DNA of 60,000 nucleotides from Cryptomeria japonica (GCF_030272615.1 NC_081407.1:102161897-102221896); one strand, 5' to 3'. Positions 10,641-21,752 are shown, counted from the first letter of the stretch. The notes: generated by a model not told the origin, from the sequence alone. Numbers and translations are program-made.

Positions 10641-11933
10641 CATGTTATCTATGCCTTGACTGGTTCAGATTCTCCGTTATATGGACCAATATATGACTAT
10701 CTCAAGCATAATATCTTACCCATTGACCAATCCCGTAACCAAAAACGTAACTTTATCCGACAAGCTGCCCATTACACCCTTACTGCTGATACTTTGTATC
10801 GTCGAGGTCTCGATGATACTCTTCTTCGTTGCCTTGATCATAATGATTCCGATTCTGCTTTACACGAGCTTCACGAAGGTATTTGTGGCACACATTCAAG
10901 TGGTACTACTCTTGCTAAAAAGCTTCTAAGGATGGGATACTATTGGCCTACAATGGAAAAAGACTCATATCACTTCGCCAAGAAATGTCCTAAATGCCAG
11001 ATCCATGGTAATCTCATACATGCACCAGCACAAGAACTGTAGCCATTTACAACATCTTGGCCCTTTTTCCACTGGGGACTGGACCTAGTTGGCAAAATTC
11101 ACCCTTCATCATCAAATGGACACAAGTTCTTTATAATAGCAATAGAATAATTTACCAAATGGATAGAAGCAGTTCCCATGACCATAGTGACCGGGAAACA
11201 AATTGCCTCTTTTATCCTCAATTATCTAATCTGCAGATATGGTATTCCAATTTCAATCATCACAGATAATGGATGGCCCTTCAAGAATCAAGATGTCCAA
11301 GAACTATATGAAAAATTCAAAATCCAACATAGGTTCTCTACACCATACTAACCACAAGGAAATGGTCAAACAGAAGCATCCAACAAGACAATACTGAAAA
11401 TCCTCAAGAAAATAGTGAATGATGCAGGCAAAGATTGGCACATACAACTCAATCCAGCACTTTGGGCATACAGGACTAGCATTCGCACACCTATAGGAGC
11501 AACACCATACTCATTGGTATATGGATCCGAAGCCATTTTACCCCTGGAGGTAGAGATCCCATCTCTTAGAGTCTCTTTGAAAGGCTTAATCCCAGATGAA
11601 GAGTATCGAGTTAACTGACTGCAAGAACTTGAGCTATTAGATGAAAGACACTAACATGTTTATACTCATCTCAAAGCATATCAGCAACGCATATGCAGAA
11701 GCTACAATCACAAGGTCATTCCCCGCAACTTCAAGGTTGGTGACCTAGTCCTCAAAGAAAATCCAAGAAATCAACAAGATCGAGAAAAGAAAGGGAAATT
11801 TGAACCTAATTGGTTGGGTCCCTATGTTATCATATCAGTCTATGGATTAGGTGCCTATCAGCTAACAAATTCTGCAGGAGATGTGCTCGACGAACCAACT
11901 AACAGCATTCATTTGAAGTAGTATTATACTTAA
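10641..11933 (+). pseudogene. Integrase of element 1, broken
   Basis: The N-terminal HHCC zinc site runs from HELHEGICGTH to CPKCQIHG (about 10863-11010). The DDE core shows WGLDLVGKIHP, ITDNGWPFKNQDV and the Glu in PQGNGQTEASN. The C-terminus ends near NSIHLK. Stops fall at 11040, 11148, 11349, 11616, 11652 and 11919, and the final TAA is at 11931-11933. The frame is the same as gag throughout. The enzyme would join cDNA ends to host DNA. The partner copy in element 2 (30289-31683) is open over 464 codons. Confidence 0.88.
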
Positions 11934-12915
11934 AGTAGCCTAATGCACGGAAAAGGCCAAAAACAAACAAAAAATCAAAAATCTAGAAAAAGCAAAAAAA
12001 ACACAAAGTATAATAAAAACAAATGGTGAAAACCTGGTAAACAGGCGCCCTTGTGAAAGAACGGCTCCTCTATCTATATCCATGCCATTTTATCCATCAA
12101 AACACTATTGGCCATTGCCCGACACTTAGCATATATTCATTCAGGATATACTTAACGTAGTCACTATCCTGGGTTATCCATCTATATCTATCCTCTTACC
12201 GCAGTCCACCATGGCTTGGAAATCACTATACATGATCATATCAAGAGGCACACTCAGCTAGGGGCATTAACTTATTCAAAAACTTGCAAACATTCAAGAC
12301 ATCACAAATATCGCAAAACTCAACAGCTTGCCATCCAACAAACCAAACTATACTTCATCGCAAAAACCAAAACAAAACAATTCACCAAAAAAACCAAGGA
12401 TGGATGATTTTCTAAAGTACTACATGTTGCATTCTTGCATAAAGTCTTGACTAGTTTTGCATTTTGAACTTTTTGGAATTATTGGATTCTCTTCCTTGTC
12501 TCACTAAATGCTTCACAGCTAGAGATTGTGGGGAAACTCCAATATTTTCTTAGTCTTCTGTCTGGGAGGCGATCACTTGTCCTGTGTGAATACTTGCCTC
12601 GAGACGTGATACATCACATATCACTAAAGGCCTGATTCCATTTTACACATACAAATGATCTAATCTTGTCTGTTTACACAATACGCACTCTGGTCGTCCT
12701 GGTTCAATTATACCTTGACACTTGTGCTATCTTGCAAAATCAAAAATCATGTAAATTTTTCTCAGGTCATTATGGTTCAATTATACCATTATGCTTGTCT
12801 CAGTTTTCAACATATCCACAAATCAATAAATGCTCAATGATGATATCTACAAAGAAAGTAAACAAATGGTTATATCAGATGGCAAATACAGAATGAGGAT
12901 GCTACCACAAACATA
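11934..12915 (+). other. Region after integrase, no gene seen
   Basis: A-rich sequence directly after pol, then unique-looking sequence. Short open frames here (for example 12216-12407) have no recognisable domain and I do not call them. Confidence 0.5.
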
Positions 12916-13080
12916 GTTGCATATCATTTTACAATTAGCTGCATATCATTTTACAATTAGTTGCATATCATTTTTTATTTAGTTGCATATCATTTTTTTA
13001 GCTACATATCCTATCATTTTACATGTTTGCATATCATTTTAACATCATTTCATATTGTATTACATTTAGTTGCATATCAA
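12916..13080 (+). repeat. Short tandem repeats, about 22-bp unit
   Basis: At least five degenerate copies of a unit containing agttgcatatcatttta. It lies beyond the 3' end of the antisense PMD gene, between the two convergent coding regions of element 1. Confidence 0.75.
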
Positions 13081-13232
13081 ATCATATATCTCATTTTCAA
13101 GATACATCTCACAGCATATAAAAGCATACATCCTGCATCATACATTACATCATTTATTTAAGCATTGCATCATCACATACAATAACCCACATAACATGCA
13201 TCCATATAAATGCATCACATGATCAAAAATGG

Positions 13233-13236
<4 letters not shown>

Positions 13237-13280
<44 letters not shown>
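13237..13280. repeat. (AT)22 microsatellite
   Basis: An uninterrupted run of 22 AT dinucleotides, likely to vary in length between alleles and copies. Confidence 0.97.
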
Positions 13281-13283
<3 letters not shown>

Positions 13284-13469
13284 AAAACTGATCAAAATGT
13301 ACAAAATGTGTGAAAAACTGTGTCCAGTACAAAGAATCACAAATGCTCAAAAATACAACAGAGACCATGTCTCTCAAGTATGACTATCCCCTGATGGAGA
13401 TGGTCTCGCTCCCGATACACCTGCCCCTGGATCTCCAGGAGGGTCCTGTCTCGGTGGACCAGTCACACC

Positions 13470-15411
13470 TCAGCTCTCCGACCGTGACCCAGTAGCTTGA
13501 GATCGACTGGATCTCGACTGAGCAAAACTTTGTACTCGCTGGTCCTTGGGTACTGCCGCCTCATAATGCCGCCTGTAATACTCTGCCTCCTGTGCTCTGA
13601 GCGCCAACTCTCTCAAGGTGTCTCTCATGGGACCACCCGCCGCTACTCTCTGCATACTCGCCACCACCTCCTCTGCTCGTCCTCGCCACTCTATCTCGGT
13701 ATCTCGCTCAGTGGTCAACTGAGCAATCTGCCGCTGATAATTCAAAATCTATGCCTGTAGCTGCTGCATAGTAATCTGTAAGGTCTGGATCTGAGCATCC
13801 TCCATATGCCCTGGAACTCAAACCCATAGTGGTACCTGTGCTGGAGGAACCCCTCCCACTCGGCCTGTCCTCGGTACTGGAGGTGGGAGTGCATCCATCC
13901 TCCTCCTCTGGGCTGGTAAACTAGGCTCATCCTCACCCCCCACTACAGCTAACACCTCCCCCACTCTCCCCTCTCCACCGGCTCTGATAGCCAATCCACC
14001 TCTCCCCCTATCTATCCTTCCCTGTCTAAATGCTCGATCCACACCTCTCTCCTCTCCTCACTATACCTCCCCACCTCCCTCTGGCTCCTATACCTCCTCC
14101 TCCTCCATCATCCCCGTCATCTCCATCATCTCCCCCATCTCCCTCCTCCTCATCTGAATCAAAAGTTGGCCTCATCTCTTCCGGATCCGAGATCCTAGCC
14201 ACCGCCCATGCAGTAAATAATCGGGAAAACTCATCTGTCATACCCGCGTCCTGAATCTCTAGGGCATAGTCCCAGATCTGCCCAGCCAACCTCACAAACT
14301 CCTCCACCGCCATGGCGCTATCAATAGTCAGCCCCCAATCAGCCACATCCTGCTGCCGTTGTGCATATAAGCACGCTCCCTGAGGAATACCCTATTGGCG
14401 CCTGAACTGCCTCAAAACTCGGGTCACCACAAACCGCTCAATCATGAACGGGGTCCTCCCAATCAGATACCTCAGCATAAATACAAAGGCCATCTCCAGC
14501 CCATCCTCAGCCCACACCTCACATCCTGTGTACGGTCTCCAGGTGACCGTATCTATATCATCAAAAACCCTCCTCCAATGCTCTAGTTTGCCCAGCTTAC
14601 GCTGGACAACTAGACCCTTGTATCCATAGGCGTAGACACATCCTACGGGCCTGTCCCTATCTGCTAGTGGTCTCACTGCTGGAACGTGCTCCCAACACCA
14701 TACTTGTAATAGGGTCATGCCAGCTGACAAATTGTCGTAACCGAGGTATACTATCTCATGCAGACTCCTGTATAAATGAGCCAACATCGCTGACCCCCAT
14801 GCAAACCTCCGCTCCTGTGTCACCATCTCCTCCAAAACTAACCCCCATCCCATGGAGAATCCCTTTGACCTGTGATCAGGACAAAGGAATCCACCAATAA
14901 ACCCTACTAGAACGGATGGTAGGGGTGCATAGTCCAGGTCCAAAAACTCCTGCCATGGGATCTCATAACCACAGACAGTATCATCCTAGAATATTCGGTG
15001 CAGTGCCTCTGTGCCACCCTCCTCTGACTGCTCGTATGGTAGTAGTGCACCTACCACAGGAATGCACAGAATCCGGTAATAGTCCTCAGGTGTGACTGTC
15101 ATCTCTCCAGAAGCAAAATGGAAGGTGTTGGTGTCGCTATGCCACCTCTCTGCCAAAGCTGTCAAAAGCCCTCGGTTCACAGTGAACCGAGGCATATCCA
15201 AGAGAGAGGTCAATCCACATCTCTCAATAATATCCAAATCAGCCTGCGACAACCGTGGTATCAATGTCCATGGTCTGAGAAATCTCTCCCATGACTGCAC
15301 CACACCCAATCGCTTCTGTCAACAAACAAAACAAATCCAATATCAGTTTCCACATCAAAACAAAGATATCAAAATCAAACTTACATCAACAACATGAAAC
15401 AATTTGCTCAT
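13470..15411 (-). pseudogene. Antisense plant mobile domain (PMD) gene inside element 1
   Basis: Reads on the minus strand from an ATG at 15411. Exon 1 (15385-15411) encodes nine residues; a 69-bp intron follows; exon 2 begins at 15315. The PMD signature is clear: GLLTALAERWHSDTNTFHF and GEMTVTPEDYYRILCIPVVG, then FAWGSAMLAHLYRSLHEIVY and LLQVWCWEHVP. An acidic Asp/Gly-rich linker (about 14085-14170) and a coiled-coil-like tail (ILNYQRQIAQLTTERD) close the product. Breaks are a TAG at 14986-14988, another just before 14392, a frameshift near 14030-14040 and two stops at about 13745-13820. PMD proteins of the MAIN family act in silencing of transposons. PMD genes also travel inside plant mobile elements, often as antisense extra genes of Tat-type elements. 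Arg/Gly-rich codon use differs from gag-pol, suggesting capture. Confidence 0.8.
15316..15384 (-). other. Predicted 69-bp GT-AG intron of the antisense PMD gene
   Basis: On the minus strand the donor is gat|gtaagt (15384) and the acceptor is tttgttgacag|aag (ends 15316), preceded by a T-rich tract. Reading straight through meets a stop within ten codons. Removing it joins a nine-codon exon in phase 0 to the conserved PMD frame. Being antisense, it cannot be spliced from the sense genomic RNA, so retrotransposition would preserve it. Confidence 0.6.
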
Positions 15412-15419
15412 CTATATCA

Positions 15420-15600
15420 AAGTTCAAAATCCTATCATTTCATATCAACTTGTAAAACAACTCAAGTTATCAAAAAACCATATCAAAACTTGTAAAACAA
15501 CTCAACTTTTCCACCCATATCAGCTTGTAATACAACTCAAGTTTCCAAGCCATATCGGCTTGTAACACAACTCAGGCTTCACACACATTGAACTTGAAAA
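15420..15600 (-). repeat. Degenerate tandem repeats upstream of the PMD gene
   Basis: Four or more copies of a unit of about 40-55 bp with the core catatcagcttgtaaaacaa and ctcaagttt. It forms part of the presumed 5' leader of the antisense gene. Confidence 0.65.
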
Positions 15601-15779
15601 CAGAACACGCAAATACATCATATTCTGATTAACACAACACGTTGATATCTATACATAACTTGGAAAATCGCAAATCAAAACAAGTTATACAAACATTCAT
15701 ATTGGATAAATCCATCACATCACGACAGGCAAACAAAACAAGTTTTCAAATTGGCCCATCCTGCAAATTTTTTTTAGAT

Positions 15780-16240
15780 GCACTAAAATAGTTATTCAAT
15801 GCACTAAAAAACCCCCACGTGCTAGGCTATTTTTCCTACGTGCTAATCTATCTATCCTATGCACTAGACTGACTCTACGTGCTAATCTTTTCTCCCCATG
15901 CGCCACCTAACCTACCCTATGCGCTAGACTCTTTCTACGTGCTAATCTATCTCTCCTAGGTGCTACCTGTTTGGCCCTATGCGCTAGGTTAACCCTATGC
16001 GCTAATCCCCCTTCCCTATGCGAACCCCTGCGACCCCTATGCGCTAGGTCTACCCTACGCGCTAACCAATTGACCCAATGCGCTACCCGACGGCTGCCAT
16101 GCGCTATTATACCTATATGCGCTAACATATTTTTTCTATGCGCTATCCTATCTACTTCGGACGCGACCCCTAAAATTTAACTTGATGCGCTACTCTAAAC
16201 TTCGTATGCGCTAAATTAAGCCTTAGACGCGCTAAACCGA
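15780..16240 (-). repeat. Inverted array C: ATGCGCTA cores in a strict 21/18/21 (60-bp) pattern
   Basis: Cores gcgcta, gcacta or gtgcta start at 15780, 15801, 15819, 15840, 15861, 15879, 15900, 15921, 15939, 15960, 15981, 15999, 16020, 16041, 16059, 16080, 16101, 16119 and 16140, repeating steps of 21, 18 and 21 bp (60 bp per cycle, about six cycles). Further cores lie at 16187, 16208 and 16229. It is the reverse complement of the core in arrays A and B and lies upstream of the antisense PMD gene, so each gene of the element is preceded by TAGCGCAT in its own reading direction. Confidence 0.88.
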
Positions 16241-16470
16241 AAAACCCAATCTTTGAAATTCAAAACATGACTAAAAACGACAAAATGAAAAGTAAAAAAA
16301 AAGGGTCAAAAACATTGACTTACTGGTGGTCCACGCGCTACAGGTCTCCGGTACCTCCGAACGCGCTCGAATCGGTGTCTATGATAAGGAATCGGCATTT
16401 TCTCTCCAGAGCAAATTCTCTTTCTCCAAAGTCAACAAAGCACAAATGAATCTAAATCAAGCCCTTTTCC

Positions 16471-16482
16471 CCTTTTTATAGG
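16471..16482 (-). promoter_or_regulatory. Candidate antisense TATA box for the PMD gene
   Basis: The minus strand reads cctataaaaagg. It lies about 1.06 kb upstream of the PMD ATG, just beyond array C. A gtaagt donor-like site at 16318-16323 (minus) could open a 5' UTR intron. Transcription here is inferred only. Confidence 0.4.
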
Positions 16483-16807
16483 AGGAAAATGAAATTAGGG
16501 TTAGCCAAATGGACCTGTAATATGGTTGTGGTCTCCCCTATACCATAACATTTGTAACTTATCGGGAGATGAATCAATTTGCACACTTCGCACATGCATG
16601 AAATCATACACATCATACGCAACTCATTAAATTAAATCTAAAATTTTCAAAAAAAAATTGATTCATCTCCTGAGGGGGCATCACCATCAAATATCGAATC
16701 TGGGGCACGACTTGCAAATCAAAAGAGCGACACAAAAATTGCATTTGATCATAAATCACAAAAACACACATTTTTCTTTGAAATAACATGTGCACACACG
16801 TCACTTC

Positions 16808-16821
16808 AAAGAGGGTCAAAA
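16808..16821 (+). other. Polypurine tract of element 1
   Basis: aaagagggtcaaaa lies directly before the TGTAG start of the 3' LTR. Element 2 has the near-identical aaagaggggcaaa before its TGTAG, supporting its use as the plus-strand primer. Confidence 0.75.
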
Positions 16822-18305
16822 TGTAGACGTATAAAAATGACCATATTCCTAAATGAATATTTTATGTTCATTTCTCTATTTGATTAAATCCAATTTAATT
16901 AAATTATCCACATTGTTCTATTTTATTAAGTAAATTACTCAATTTATTTAAATAAAATTCATTATACCCATTTAATGAATAAATCATTTTATTCAATTAA
17001 ATCCCCCTATCCACTTTTAATTAAATTCAAATTTAATTAAATGGTTATCCTAAATTAAATAAATCTAATTTATTTAATTTCCCTAAATTGCAACCAAATT
17101 GAATTAAATTACTTTATTTCAATTAAATCCTATTATCCCTCCATCCACTTGCAAAATCCCAAACCCCTTTCTAATCCCTTCTAGAATCTTCTAATTGTTT
17201 CTAATTAACCTAACCCTTCCTCTAAACTTTGTCACATCCCTAAGCAAAGGGAAATCACTTCTCAAAACCTCAAAGTCTTTGATAACCATTAAAGGCTTTC
17301 AACCTTCAACCACTTAATTTGTCAAAGTCTTTGATAACCATTGAAGGCTTCCAGCTTTCAACCACTTAATCCCCAAAGTCTCCAATAACCATTAATGGTT
17401 AACTCAAACCCTCCTACATGGTTAAAACATTTGTTTTGACTCAACCTCTACCCAACCCAAAGGTCTCATCAGGCCTTTAATGCTTTGACCATGATTATCT
17501 CTTAATCATTTGCACAAAGGTTTATCCTTGGATTAACTCTTAATCCAGTAGGTAATCCTAACATAGACTTGACCCTTAGCCTCTAGATAACCATGAGGTC
17601 TTCTCAGGTATTCAATGTCTCCAACCCCTTCTTTCAACCCAACCCTATGATGACACTGGTCATCATTTCATTAGTCCAAATCGTGCACATGGATCCCCAA
17701 CTTTCAAACTCAACCCTTGATCAAACCATTCAATCTTGGCCATCCATTGCCCTATTCTTGCTATAAATAGAGCTCTCACTCCTCCATTTTCATATATAGA
17801 ATCCTCTAAATTTGAAGCATTACACTTAGGCTCAAATTCTTTCAAGCTTTCATATCATTTTTATGCTCATCATTTAGCCTCTTTTAGATCAGGAATTAGA
17901 CTAAATATGCATGTTTAGAGTACTTTCTTTATCATTTTAGCTCAATCATAGACTAAATATATCATGTTAGGATAGTATTCATACTAACCTTGTCATCTTA
18001 TCATCTAGTTTATTGCATTTCTAGAATCATACATAGCTTAACATCCATTTCATACTAAAATCTATCAAAGCATCTCTCGTTCTCACATTTGCCATCCCTA
18101 AACCATTTTGCTCAGTGATCTGAGAGCAAAAACATTGGCTTGAGGGACATTGTGAGATAGAGAACCATGGGACCCTCCTCGAGAAGCTGAGTAATACTAC
18201 GTTACTCCATAGCTTGCACCAAGAAGTCCTATGTGTGTGTGTGGACTAGTATTTAGCAAATATTTTCGCATATTAAGTTTTATTCGGCCACTTTTCCCGC
18301 ATACA
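16822..18305 (+). repeat. 3' LTR of element 1
   Basis: 1484 bp, starting tgtagacg and ending gcataca. It matches the 5' LTR at 98.7 percent over the visible part. The next bases, gtaac, are the expected right copy of the target-site duplication. Confidence 0.93.
17761..17770 (+). promoter_or_regulatory. TATA box of the 3' LTR
   Basis: ctataaatag, same context as at 871-880. It could drive read-through transcription into 18306 and beyond. Confidence 0.65.
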
Positions 18306-19426
18306 GTAACATATTTACTAGAACTATTACTTAATTATTTATTATATAAATTACTTTATATATGTTGATCTTATTTAACTTTTTTTACAAGTTCATGTTT
18401 GGAATATTTTATATTGATTTTAATAGTTGATGCAATTTACAAGAAATGAATACATTAAATTGAATATATAATAGATTTATGAAGTTTCATTGAAAGTTTT
18501 TATTAAGTTTTGTCCTTAAATTATATATTTAAAGGTTCAATAGTATTTACATGTATATTAATGATATGCATATTAATATTTTGTTTAACTTAATGTTTTG
18601 ATGAATTAGTTTTTTTGGGTAACTAAATAGGAAAATATAATACTTAAGATGATTTTTTCCCTCTTACTTCAATCAAATATATGAGAAAAGTATTTCATAT
18701 TGATTAGACATTTTATTTTATTTATATTGATTGAATTTTCTTTTAAGCCATGACATGATATGATTTTCTCAAATTGCCAACTTCATCATCTAATTCATCT
18801 CCAACACTGAAGTACTAATTCAACATGTTTACTTAGTATGATAGGACCAATTATGGACCTATTATATCATGTCATTGCATAATAGGACCTATTATGCCAT
18901 GACGGAATAATAAGTCCTATTATGCCATGACGGAATAATAAGTCCTATTATGCCATGACATTGCATAATAGTCCACCTATTATGCCATCATGGCATAATA
19001 GGTCCATAATAGGAGCTATTAAGCCATGACATGACATGATTTTCTCGAATTGTTGACTTCATCATCTAATTCATCTCCAACACTGAAGTACTAATTCAAC
19101 ATGTTTACTTAGTAAATGACCACTTAGAGAGGTTACCATCTAATATATTAGTACTATTCCAACACAAAGTACTAATGTAACATGTTTACCAGAACTGTGA
19201 CTTAATTATTTATTATATAAATTACTTTATATATGTTGATCTTATTTAACTTTTTTTACAAGTTCATGTATGGAATATTTTATATTGATTTTAATAGTTG
19301 ATGCATTTTACAAGAAATGAATGCATTAAATTGAATATATAATAGATTTATGAAGTTTCATTGAAAGTTTTTATTAAGTTTTGTGTGCAAATTTTATATT
19401 TAAAGATTCAATAGTATGTACATGTA
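18306..19426. repeat. Tandem duplication with an 866-bp period, cut by element 1
   Basis: 18306-18558 and 19172-19426 are about 94 percent alike over some 250 bp (both hold acttaattatttattatata and the ttacaagttcatg block). The left copy begins exactly at the LTR end, whereas the second continues upstream (aat|gtaacatg), showing that element 1 inserted inside the duplication at gtaac. A further pair (cttcatcatctaattcatct...) occurs at 18779 and 19046. Confidence 0.8.
18838..19020. repeat. Cluster of TATTATGCCAT palindromes
   Basis: Contains a 28-bp unit repeated in tandem (cctattatgccatgacgg...) from about 18905 and a perfect hairpin: arms 18975-18988 and 18990-19003 (acctattatgccat / atggcataataggt) around one base. 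It resembles a decayed miniature inverted-repeat element. Confidence 0.7.
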
Positions 19427-19572
19427 TATTTTTAAGTTCAATATTACATTATATTTCATGTGTATGTCATTCAATAACATAGAAATATTACTATTTATAA
19501 ATGTTTTTTTTAAAACTAAAATAGATTCTTCTTTGACATAGAGTTGTATATAATTCATGTATATCTTTATAT

Positions 19573-21700
19573 ATGAAGGATCTCTTTGCTATCATGGATG
19601 TCTTTGACATAGATGAATTATTAGGTGAAAATCCCCCACCACAATCCCCTCCTCCTCCACCTCCACCTCCACCTCCACCATCACCACCACCACTACCACC
19701 ACCACCACCTCCACCTCCACCCCCTAGATTGGATGAAATTCATTTAAGAGAACTAATTAATGAAAACCTACAAGTGCTTGAACAAAATATTACTGCTACC
19801 CAAAATAAGCCAATCATGCCACCCCATATTCTAGAGTTTGCAAAATCAATGCAAACTGTTGTCAAGTCAGTAAGATTTGTTGATTCTCAATTAGATCAAT
19901 TTCATAGATGACGACAAGAGTTGTATGATTTTTATGCTGATGGTTTAACTTATAGGCAAATCACTGATCTCAAAATAACCAAAGCTCATTTATGTCCATA
20001 TTTTACTAACCCAAAAATAAGAGAACCAATGCAACCTAGCTAGAAAAGAATTTCAATTAGGTGGTGTGTGCATCCAAAAAAAGCTAGACACTTTTGGGAT
20101 AGATGGTGGATGGTTTTTTATTATCCACCACATCATAATTATGAGGTCCCTTTATATTTTTTGAAGAAATTATACTGTGAGTTTGTAATGCACCAAAAAC
20201 CAAATTATTTTGATATTAAGTCATTCCAGGGTGTTGGTCGTGGAATGCCACAGCATAGATTAGGGGCATAGAGTAATAATCCCCTACCAGATCCACCCAT
20301 AGTTCCACTTGTTGCTCCATCGATTCCTGTAGATGTGCAGAATACATCATTCATTTCAACATTAGATATTTTGAGTTCCCTCACAGGTAACCTGAGTGAG
20401 CAACCTACTCACATGGCATCCACTCCTCGATGGATGCCACATATGTGCTCGAGTTGTCATCAAATATGTGTAGGTCCTACTATTGATCGAGGATCTTCTT
20501 CAGTTAAAGCTGAGCATGATGCAGTAGATGATAGTATGATGACATCATATATAAATTTTCTTTGCTCTGATGATAATTTTGAGCAAGTATAGATATATAT
20601 GCATGTACATGTCAATGTTTAAAAACTTCATTAAATATAGGTATAAATTAAGTGCATTTGTTTTTTTTAATACAATCTAATACTTCATTAAATAAATTTG
20701 GTTTATGTAGATAAGGACAACACCAAATATTAGAGTCAATATTGCATCTATTTCTACATAGCTCGACACACCTTATGGGGTATAGTATCAATTTCTATCT
20801 AGATATTGTACTAGGTTTTTAAGATAATATGTTATCATCGTATATTATATAAATTTTCATGTTGATACATTGAATGCTTCTTTCTCCAGGCTTCAAGTCA
20901 TGATGGACCCTCTACAGCACATCAAGAAGAGGGTGTGACAGTTGTGACACCATCTATGGTATGTATCTTAAATTTCATAAATTAAATATGAACTGTTACA
21001 ACATTGTAACTTAACTTGAAATTATTTAATACACATATATATGTTCAATAAATATTATTTCATTAAATGCATGTTTGCAAGTGGACACTACTATTAGGAT
21101 AGGTTATCCTCATAATTTTTATCAGAGCCAATTTGAATGCACATGGACATCCTTTGAGGTCTTAATATGTAATACTTAATTTGAACTTATTTTGACTCTT
21201 AATTTAAGATTTAATTGGACAATTTGAATTTGACCTTGTATAGGACTTAGCTAGCACTACATTTGGCGTTGATACTGCACAAGTTACTGCTAGAGGAGAT
21301 AGGAAACCTTATGTATGATTTTTTATTACATGATTATTTTAAAATCAAATTATAAAAGTTCATTTTTTTTTAATAAATAAATAAACACGTGTATGTGCTC
21401 ATGTTCGTTATATCATGTTTCTTATCTTGTATACAGGATGGCACAACTATCGAGCATATAGTACATGCAGAACAAGTTACTGGAGTTGTTGTGCACACAC
21501 ATATGCTAAATTAATAACTTAATTAATGAATTCCAACTGTATTTGATAAATGATTCTTTTAATAGTTAATTTCAAGTATTTTAATATTATTTTTTCTCTG
21601 TACAACATGAGATGGGTGGATCTGGTCCACGTCCTGGGGAGAAGAGACCACGAGATGTTCTTGATGATAGCACTTATATTTTATTGTTTATTTGGCTTTG
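19573..21700 (+). pseudogene. Proline-rich multi-exon gene of unknown function, decayed
   Basis: Starts at ATG 19573 (MKDLFAIMDVFDIDELLGEN). A run of about 40 mostly Pro residues follows, then a helical region and an aromatic block (HFWDRWWMVFYYPPHHNYEV). The frame continues to about 20586 through three stops (19909, 20041, 20269). Candidate later exons with acceptor and donor signals are 20890-20958 and 21244-21312 (69 bp each, phase 0), one from 21437, and a last one near 21610 (GSGPRPGEKRPRD). I recognise no family. It converges with the transposase-like gene on the other strand and could be the accessory gene of the same DNA transposon (inference). Confidence 0.5.
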
Positions 21701-21752
21701 ATATGTACTTTTTTATGGACTTTACACATTTGTTTACTGTAGCATCGTAAAT

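Larger units (their letters stand above)
1..18305 (+). mobile_element. Ty3/gypsy LTR retrotransposon, Tat type (element 1)
   Basis: A nearly complete element bounded by LTRs at 1-1415 (truncated by the window edge) and 16822-18305. The internal order is primer-binding site, two leader repeat arrays, an upstream ORF, gag, protease, reverse transcriptase, RNase H, a second RNase H and integrase. An antisense plant mobile domain gene, an inverted repeat array and a polypurine tract follow. Integrase after RNase H makes it Ty3/gypsy. The second RNase H before integrase, the ORF before gag and the antisense extra gene point to the Tat/Ogre branch. The LTRs differ by 18 substitutions and no indels over 1415 bp. 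The base run after the 3' LTR is gtaac; its partner lies outside the window. All coding parts carry stops, so it is non-autonomous. Confidence 0.9.

Noticed and set aside
14030-14254. Plus-strand Pro/Ser-rich open frame
   Set aside because: Opposite-strand shadow of the Asp/Gly-rich linker of the PMD gene.
15907-16128. Minus-strand open frame with a heptad-like LAHR repeat
   Set aside because: It is a by-product of array C, whose steps are multiples of three. It lacks upstream context and domain similarity.
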